Shown: positions 32,591 through 37,518 of the stretch, piece by piece
Position numbering within the stretch: position 1 is the first letter of the stretch
Layout of the letters: each line of letters begins with the position of its first letter
Assembly (NCBI GenBank): GCA_036008325.1
Contig: DASYNW010000077.1
Span: 1 to 37,518, forward strand
DNA from: AP-15 sp036008325
Lineage (GTDB): Bacteria > Pseudomonadota > Alphaproteobacteria > ATCC43930 > CGMCC-115725
Length of the DNA: 37,518 nt
Reading direction: 5' to 3'
The notes under the pieces: generated by a model
The model's input: only the letters and a program-made list of their open reading frames with translations
Databases searched by the model: none
Told to the model about the DNA's origin: nothing
Position numbers and translations under genes: made by a program

Positions 32591-32929
32591 CGCCTCTCGG
32601 CCTGACCAGGATCGGCTAAGTTCCCACACCTGCGCGACGAGCACATCCTCTCCGCCGCTGGCCCGGGGAGAGGGAGGGGTGAGGGGGCCGTCGATCAAGA
32701 GACGCGCAGCAAGAAAACTCGCACTCTCGGCCGAGATCGAGGCTGCGGCTGGCAGCCCACTCACCCTACCCTCTCCCCCGCTTACGGGGGAGAGGGGAAA
32801 GTGGGTGCGACAGAGCGAGAATTTCCAGCCAAAGCTCGCTCAGGCTAGGGCCGGTGCTCGCGAAACCGTGACTTGGCCCCGGCTCGCGGCGCTCCAGATT
32901 ATGGAGCGCAACGATCGAAGGGTGCGGCG
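32591..32929. repeat. Intergenic region with a long perfect hairpin repeat
   Basis: This 339-bp gap before msrP holds a 12-bp perfect stem, CCCTCTCCCCCG (32769-32780)/CGGGGGAGAGGG (32785-32796), loop CTTA. An outer stem CCCACT (32756-32761)/AGTGGG (32800-32805) encloses it. A related, inverted stretch (GGGGAGAGGGAGGGGTGAGG) lies at 32665-32684, so two copies of one interspersed repeat probably face each other. It could stop read-through from the EF-G gene. I see no coding frame here. Confidence 0.6.
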
Positions 32930-33916
32930 ATGCTGATCCGGCGCAACAGGGGATGGGAGCTGCCCGAAAGTGCCGCGACGCCGGAGGCGGTGTATCTCGG
33001 CCGCCGAGCATTGCTCAAGACGATGGGGCTGGGCTCGATGCTGGCCCCTGCCCTGGCCTCGGGGCTCGCCGCAGCGCTCGCCGGGCCGCCGGCGCAGGCC
33101 GCCGAACAAGATCCCTCGGCCGGGCTCTACCCGTTCAAGCGCAACCCGCGCTATACGCTCGACCGGCCGATCACCGCTCCGAAATATTCGGAAAACTATA
33201 ACAATTTCTACGAATTCGGTTCGGACAAGGCGATCGCCGACGACGCCCAGCAGCTCAAGATCCGGCCGTGGACGGTCAAGATCGACGGCATGGTCGAAAA
33301 GCCGATCGAGATCGGCATCGACGATCTCTTAAAAAAGATGCCGCTCGAGGAGCGCCTCTACCGCCACCGCTGTGTCGAGGCGTGGTCGATGGCGGTGCCG
33401 TGGAGCGGCTTTGCGATGGCCGCCTTCGTCGCTTTCGCCAAGCCGCTCGGCTCGGCCAAATACGTGCAGACAAAAACCTTTCTCGACGCCTCCGAGGCCC
33501 CCGGTCAAAAGCAGTTCTGGTATCCATGGCCCTATATCGAAGGGGTCACCATGGCCGAGGCGAAGAACGAGCTCGCTTTCGTCGTCACCGGCATGTACGG
33601 CAAGCCGGTTCCCAAGCAGGACGGGGCGCCGCTGCGCCTGGTGTTCCCGTGGAAATATGGGTTCAAATCGGCCAAATCGATTGTCCAGGTCTCGTTCACC
33701 GACAAAGAGCCGGTGTCGTTCTGGCAGACCGTGCAGGGCGACGAATACGGCTTTTGGGCGAACGTCAACCCCGAGGTGCCGCATCCGCGCTGGAGCCAGG
33801 CGACAGAGCGGGTGCTGGGCAGCGACCAGCGCGTCCCGACCTTGAAATGGAACGGCTACGGCCAGTACGTCGCCCATCTCTATGACGGGCTGCAAGACCA
33901 GAAGCTGTTCTTCTGA
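32930..33916 (+). CDS. msrP: Protein-methionine-sulfoxide reductase, molybdoenzyme catalytic subunit MsrP (YedY)
   Basis: This 328-residue periplasmic molybdopterin enzyme of the sulfite-oxidase fold repairs oxidised methionines in envelope proteins. A twin-arginine signal is visible (RRALLKTMG at about 25-33, then a long Ala/Gly/Leu core ending AQAAEQD). NNFYEFGSDKAIA is typical of YedY, and the molybdenum ligand is C148 in YRHRCVEAWSMAVPW. The start at 32930 gives a complete Tat signal; an in-frame ATG at 32873 lies upstream without a ribosome site. The membrane haem partner MsrQ usually follows msrP, but the next gene is a convergent phosphatase 6 bp away, so electrons must come from elsewhere or a distant msrQ. 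Confidence 0.92.
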   Translation: MLIRRNRGWELPESAATPEAVYLGRRALLKTMGLGSMLAPALASGLAAALAGPPAQAAEQDPSAGLYPFKRNPRYTLDRPITAPKYSENYNNFYEFGSDKAIADDAQQLKIRPWTVKIDGMVEKPIEIGIDDLLKKMPLEERLYRHRCVEAWSMAVPWSGFAMAAFVAFAKPLGSAKYVQTKTFLDASEAPGQKQFWYPWPYIEGVTMAEAKNELAFVVTGMYGKPVPKQDGAPLRLVFPWKYGFKSAKSIVQVSFTDKEPVSFWQTVQGDEYGFWANVNPEVPHPRWSQATERVLGSDQRVPTLKWNGYGQYVAHLYDGLQDQKLFF

Positions 33917-33922
33917 AGCGCC

Positions 33923-34591
33923 TCAGGGGCCGAGGCCGAGGCGGTCGAGCGCGGTCGGCAGATCGGCGAAATGGGCAAGCAGCGCGCCGGCGCCGAGGGT
34001 TTCGGGGTCGACCCGCGCGTAGCCATAGCGCATCAGCACTAAGGGGATACCGGCGCCGTGCGCCGCCGCCGCGTCGTTTTCGTTGTCGCCGATCATCGCC
34101 GCCGCCTCGACCCGTGCGCCGAGCGCGGCGATCAATTCGAGCAAGTGCCTCGGATCGGGCTTTCTGACCCGAAAGCGATCACCGCCGGCGACCCCGTCGA
34201 ACAGCGGCAGCAGCCCGAGGCCTTCCAGCACCGCGAGGGTCGCGCGCTGCGGCTTGTTAGTGCAGATCGCGGTGCGGTAGCCACGCCGGCGCAGCGCCGC
34301 CAGGGTCTCGAGTACGCCCGGATAGGGCCGGGTCAGCCGCACCGGGTCGGCCTCGTAGAGCTCGATGAAGCGCGGCAGCGCGCCCGTCGACCCGGCGGGG
34401 TCGGCGCCGCTCGCGGCCAGCGCGCGGGCGACCAGCGCCGGCACGCCGTCGCCGATCATCGGCCGGACCTGCGCCAGCGACAACGGCGGACGGCCGCGCT
34501 CGCGCAGCGTCTCGTTGAGTGCGGCGCGCAAATCGGCAGCGCTGTCGACCAAGGTGCCGTCGAGATCGAAGACCAAGAGAAATCCGTCCAT
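33923..34591 (-). CDS. gph: HAD-family phosphatase, phosphoglycolate phosphatase type
   Basis: This 222-residue haloacid-dehalogenase hydrolase with a small helical cap has motif I FDLDGTLVDS (nucleophile D9, acid D11), motif II CTNKP, motif III Lys in RKPDPRHL, and motif IV MIGDNENDAAAAHGAG. This arrangement matches Gph, which removes 2-phosphoglycolate made from DNA repair or photorespiration, although other phosphate esters are possible. Start 34591 places the DxD motif at the usual distance. The gene is convergent with msrP, with just 6 bp between stops, and divergent from glmU across 196 bp. Confidence 0.85.
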   Translation of the reverse strand: MDGFLLVFDLDGTLVDSAADLRAALNETLRERGRPPLSLAQVRPMIGDGVPALVARALAASGADPAGSTGALPRFIELYEADPVRLTRPYPGVLETLAALRRRGYRTAICTNKPQRATLAVLEGLGLLPLFDGVAGGDRFRVRKPDPRHLLELIAALGARVEAAAMIGDNENDAAAAHGAGIPLVLMRYGYARVDPETLGAGALLAHFADLPTALDRLGLGP

Positions 34592-34697
34592 GGCCGTAAC
34601 TCTGCGGCTTCCCGGCAGGCTGCGCAACCGTCAGCGGCCGAGGTTCGCGGTTGGCATGCGTCGGCATGAGGCCGCGGCAACCTGGGCGTAGTCGTGA

Positions 34698-34725
34698 TAT
34701 ACTTTGCAACAATCTTTGTGTTGCA
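34698..34725 (+). promoter_or_regulatory. Candidate -10 box and inverted repeat upstream of glmU
   Basis: TATACT (34698-34703) is a good -10 hexamer in an otherwise GC-rich gap; a matching -35 was not found. Just after it, TGCAACA (34705-34711) and TGTTGCA (34719-34725) form a 7-bp inverted repeat with a 7-base spacer. That places it at the predicted transcript start of the glmU-glmS operon, where it could be an operator or a 5'-end mRNA hairpin. Confidence 0.4.
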
Positions 34726-34787
34726 GAAATGAGCGCGGCTGCGCGACAGTGCGGCGGCCCGCTCAACTGTCCCGTTTCGAGCAATCG

Positions 34788-36143
34788 ATGAGCCAGTCCG
34801 GTTTCGCCGCCATCATTCTCGCCGCCGGCAGCGGCACGCGGATGAAATCCGCGCTGCCCAAGGTCATGCACCCGGTCGCCGGCCGGCCGATGATCGCGCA
34901 CCTGCTCGACGCGCTGCGTCCGTTGGCGCCGGCGGCGACCATTGTCGTGATCGGGCCCCAGATGGAAGCCGTCGCGCGTCTCGTCGCGCCGGCGCAAAGC
35001 GTCGTGCAGGATCCGCCGCTCGGCACCGGCGATGCGGTACGCGCCGCGTTCGGCCCCCTCGCCGGCCGTTTGGCACCCCACGGCGATGTCGGCGATCTCC
35101 TGGTGCTGTTCGGCGACACCCCGCTCTTGACCACTGGGGCCCTGACGCGCCTGTTGGCCGAGCGGCGGCGGAATGCGGCGGCGGTGCTGGTCGCGGGGAT
35201 GCGGCCGGACGACCCCGGCGCGTACGGCCGGCTCGTTCTCGCTGCCGACGGCACGCTCGAACGCATCGTCGAGGCCGCCGAGGCGAGCCCGGACGAGCGC
35301 GCGATCGGCCTCGTCAACGGCGGCATCATGGTGCTCGCGGCATGCCATGCGATGGATCTGCTGGCGACCATCGACCCTGGCAACGCCAAGGGCGAGTTCT
35401 ACCTGACCGACATCGTCCAGATCGCGCGGCGCTGCGGGCTCGCCTGCGGCATGGTCGAGCTTCCGGCGGAGGAGCTGATCGGCATCAACACCCGCGCCGA
35501 CCTGGCCAGAGCGGAAGGGCTGATGCAGGCTCGGCTGCGCCGCGGGGCCATGGAGGCGGGGGCGACACTGGTGGCCCCGGAAACCGTGTTTCTGAGCGCC
35601 GACACAAGGCTCGGCCGCGATGCCGTGATCGAGCCGAACGTGGTCTTTGGTCCCGGCGTCGAGATCGGCGAGGGCGCCCGCATCCGCTCATTCAGCCACA
35701 TCGAAGGTGCGGTCGTCGGACCGGGCGCGATCGTCGGCCCGTTCGCCCGGCTGCGCCCGGGGGCGGTGCTCGAAGACGAGGTCCATGTCGGCAATTTCGT
35801 CGAAATCAAAGCGTCCCGGCTCGGCATCGGGGCCAAGGCCAGCCACCTTTCTTATATCGGCGACAGCGAGATCGGCGCACGCACCAATATCGGCGCCGGC
35901 ACGATCACCTGCAATTATGACGGCGTTAACAAACATCGAACCATAATCGGCGAGGACGCCTTTATCGGCTCCAACACCGCGCTGGTGGCGCCGGTCACGG
36001 TCGGTCGCGGGGCCATCGTCGCCGCCGGCAGCGTCGTCACCCGCGACGTTGCGCCCGATGCGCTGAGCGTGGCGCGCGGGCAGCAGGTCGACAAGCCCGG
36101 CCGCGCGGCCGAAATCCGCGCCCGGCTACAGAGGAAGATCTGA
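34788..36143 (+). CDS. glmU: Bifunctional GlcNAc-1-phosphate uridyltransferase / GlcN-1-phosphate acetyltransferase GlmU
   Basis: This 451-residue cytoplasmic enzyme makes UDP-GlcNAc, the precursor of peptidoglycan and lipopolysaccharide. The N-terminal pyrophosphorylase half shows LAAGSGTRMKSALPKVMHP, PLGTGDAV, FGDTPL and NGGI. The C-terminal left-handed beta-helix half has hexapeptide repeats from ~260 and the acetyltransfer region KASHLSYIGDSEIG with its catalytic-type His, then NIGAGTITCNYDG and FIGSN. Length matches the family (about 450-460). ATG 34788 is used because homology begins right after it; an in-frame ATG at 34704 would add 28 unrelated residues. Its TGA shares one base with the glmS ATG. 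Confidence 0.95.
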   Translation: MSQSGFAAIILAAGSGTRMKSALPKVMHPVAGRPMIAHLLDALRPLAPAATIVVIGPQMEAVARLVAPAQSVVQDPPLGTGDAVRAAFGPLAGRLAPHGDVGDLLVLFGDTPLLTTGALTRLLAERRRNAAAVLVAGMRPDDPGAYGRLVLAADGTLERIVEAAEASPDERAIGLVNGGIMVLAACHAMDLLATIDPGNAKGEFYLTDIVQIARRCGLACGMVELPAEELIGINTRADLARAEGLMQARLRRGAMEAGATLVAPETVFLSADTRLGRDAVIEPNVVFGPGVEIGEGARIRSFSHIEGAVVGPGAIVGPFARLRPGAVLEDEVHVGNFVEIKASRLGIGAKASHLSYIGDSEIGARTNIGAGTITCNYDGVNKHRTIIGEDAFIGSNTALVAPVTVGRGAIVAAGSVVTRDVAPDALSVARGQQVDKPGRAAEIRARLQRKI

Positions 36144-37518
36144 TGTGCGGCATAATCGGCATCATCGCCAAGGACATGGTGGCTCCGGGGCTGATCGAGG
36201 GGCTGCGCCGGCTCGAGTACCGCGGCTATGATTCGGCCGGGATCGCCACCCTCGTCGATGGCCATATCGAGCGCCGGCGCGCCGAGGGCAAGCTCGCCAA
36301 CCTCGCCCGGCGGCTCGACCAGGAGCCGGTGCAGGGGGCGATCGGCATCGGCCACACCCGCTGGGCGACCCATGGCCTGCCGACCGAGACCAACGCCCAT
36401 CCGATCGCGACCGACCGGGTGGCCGTCGTTCATAACGGCATCATCGAGAATTTCCAGGCGCTGCGGCGCGAGCTCGAAGGTTTGGGTCATGTCTTTCAGA
36501 CCCAGACCGACACCGAGGCGGTGGCGATCCTGGCGACCCATTTCCTCGACGAGGGGCTGTCGCCGCAGGACGCGGTGGCCCGGACCTTGGCGCGGCTCGA
36601 CGGCGCCTTCGCGCTCGCCTTTCTGTTCGCCGGCGAGCACGATCTCTTAATCGGCGCGCGCCGCGGCAGCCCGCTGGCGATCGGCTATGGCGATGGCGAG
36701 ATGTTTCTGGGCTCCGACGCGCTGGCGCTGGCGCCCTTGACCCGCCGCATCACCTATCTCGAAGAAGGCGATTGGGCGATCGTGACCTCGCGTGCGGTGA
36801 CGATCTTCGATGCGGCCAACAACGAGGTCGAACGGCCGATCCGCGAATCCGCCGCCTCGGGCGCCCTGATCGGCAAGGGCAATTATCGCCATTTCATGCA
36901 GAAGGAGATTTTCGAGCAGCCGGCGGTGATCGGCGACACGATCAACGCGCTGGTCAACCCGGCGACCCGCGCCGTGCACCTGCCCCAGTTGCCGTTTGCG
37001 CTGGCAGAAATCGAGCGGATCACGATCATCGCCTGCGGCACCTCGTGGCACGCCGCTCTCGTCGCCAAATACTGGCTCGAACGCATCGCCCGCATCGCGG
37101 TCGAGGTCGACATCGCTTCCGAGTTCCGCTATCGCGCGCCGGCGATGCCAAAGGGCGGTGCGGCGATCTTCGTCTCGCAATCGGGCGAGACCGCCGACAC
37201 CCTGGCCGCGCTGCGCTATGCCCGATCGCAGGGCCAAAAAATCATCGCCGTCGTCAACCAGCCGGAAAGCTCGATCGCGCGCGAGGCCGATATCGTCCTG
37301 CCGACCCTCGCCGGTCCTGAGATCGGCGTCGCCTCGACCAAGGCGTTCACCACCCAGCTCGCCGTGCTCGCGGCGCTGACCGTGGCGCTGGCGCGCGCGC
37401 GCGGCACGATCGATGAGGCCGGCGAAACCTCGCTCGTCAAACAGCTCGCCGAAATTCCGTCCCGCGCCGCTGATGTGTTGAACCATGACGAGCGCATCCA
37501 GGAGATCGCCGCCGAGAT
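36143..37518 (+). CDS. glmS: Glutamine--fructose-6-phosphate aminotransferase GlmS (3' end outside window)
   Basis: The visible part is 458 codons of an enzyme usually about 607 residues long, still open at the right edge. GlmS converts fructose-6-phosphate and glutamine to glucosamine-6-phosphate, the first step towards UDP-GlcNAc. The N-terminal glutaminase nucleophile is Cys2 (MCGIIGIIA), followed by LEYRGYDSAGIA, HTRWATHG and HNGIIENF. The sugar-isomerase part starts with FMQKEIFEQP and has IACGTSWHA, FVSQSGETADT and GVASTKAFTTQL. It begins directly at the glmU stop (TGATG), so the two are translationally coupled and supply consecutive parts of the same pathway. Confidence 0.96.
   Translation, partial: MCGIIGIIAKDMVAPGLIEGLRRLEYRGYDSAGIATLVDGHIERRRAEGKLANLARRLDQEPVQGAIGIGHTRWATHGLPTETNAHPIATDRVAVVHNGIIENFQALRRELEGLGHVFQTQTDTEAVAILATHFLDEGLSPQDAVARTLARLDGAFALAFLFAGEHDLLIGARRGSPLAIGYGDGEMFLGSDALALAPLTRRITYLEEGDWAIVTSRAVTIFDAANNEVERPIRESAASGALIGKGNYRHFMQKEIFEQPAVIGDTINALVNPATRAVHLPQLPFALAEIERITIIACGTSWHAALVAKYWLERIARIAVEVDIASEFRYRAPAMPKGGAAIFVSQSGETADTLAALRYARSQGQKIIAVVNQPESSIAREADIVLPTLAGPEIGVASTKAFTTQLAVLAALTVALARARGTIDEAGETSLVKQLAEIPSRAADVLNHDERIQEIAAE

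Overview
The window is high-GC throughout (about 70% by eye) and gene-dense on both strands. GTGA/ATGA overlaps, GGAG-type ribosome sites, a FusA2-type EF-G paralogue, a GreB with an acidic N-terminal extension, and REP-like intergenic hairpins all fit a free-living alphaproteobacterium of the Rhizobiales/Rhodospirillales kind. This is inferred from gene style; no rRNA or tRNA is present to place it. It reads as ordinary chromosome with some accessory islands. I see no integrase, intact insertion sequence, phage module or CRISPR array.

Region 1 (1-7100): the 3' end of panC meets a minus-strand pair, a MetE-C-like zinc methyltransferase homologue and an OxlT-type MFS transporter. A second MetE-C-like paralogue is divergent from them and is followed by greB. 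The two paralogues keep all four zinc ligands and bracket the transporter, so they probably form one uptake-and-catabolism unit of unknown substrate. A DUF1810 gene and an M20 amidohydrolase (carbamoylase/allantoate type) follow. Next comes a truncated REP-associated transposase with a neighbouring REP-like hairpin.

Region 2 (7143-15520): a 1178-residue flavin/iron-sulfur oxidoreductase looks like a single-chain fusion of GltD/NfnB-like and PyrK/NfnA-like modules behind an unrecognised N-terminal region. A carboxymuconolactone-decarboxylase-like gene and a HicB-like gene without HicA follow it. Then come a class III aminotransferase (minus), an unrecognised cysteine-free 426-residue protein behind an AT-rich gap, and a TauD-like oxygenase (minus).

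Region 3 (15720-24417): two export systems face each other. One is a plus-strand FUSC-DUF1656-HlyD operon (AaeB/AaeX/AaeA-like). The other is a minus-strand hxlR-emrA-emrB-panE-like operon whose start region carries a 17-bp perfect palindrome, a likely HxlR operator. Upstream is an alpha/beta hydrolase with a cysteine in the nucleophile position; an intrinsic terminator lies in its leader region.

Region 4 (24417-37518): an Arg/Pro/Ala-rich protein with a conserved-looking C-terminal domain, a cluster of REP-like hairpins, a lone periplasmic binding protein, a threonine-synthase-like PLP enzyme, a small unknown protein, an aspartate-type aminotransferase, the EF-G paralogue, msrP without msrQ, a phosphoglycolate phosphatase, and the glmU-glmS amino-sugar operon, which runs off the right edge.
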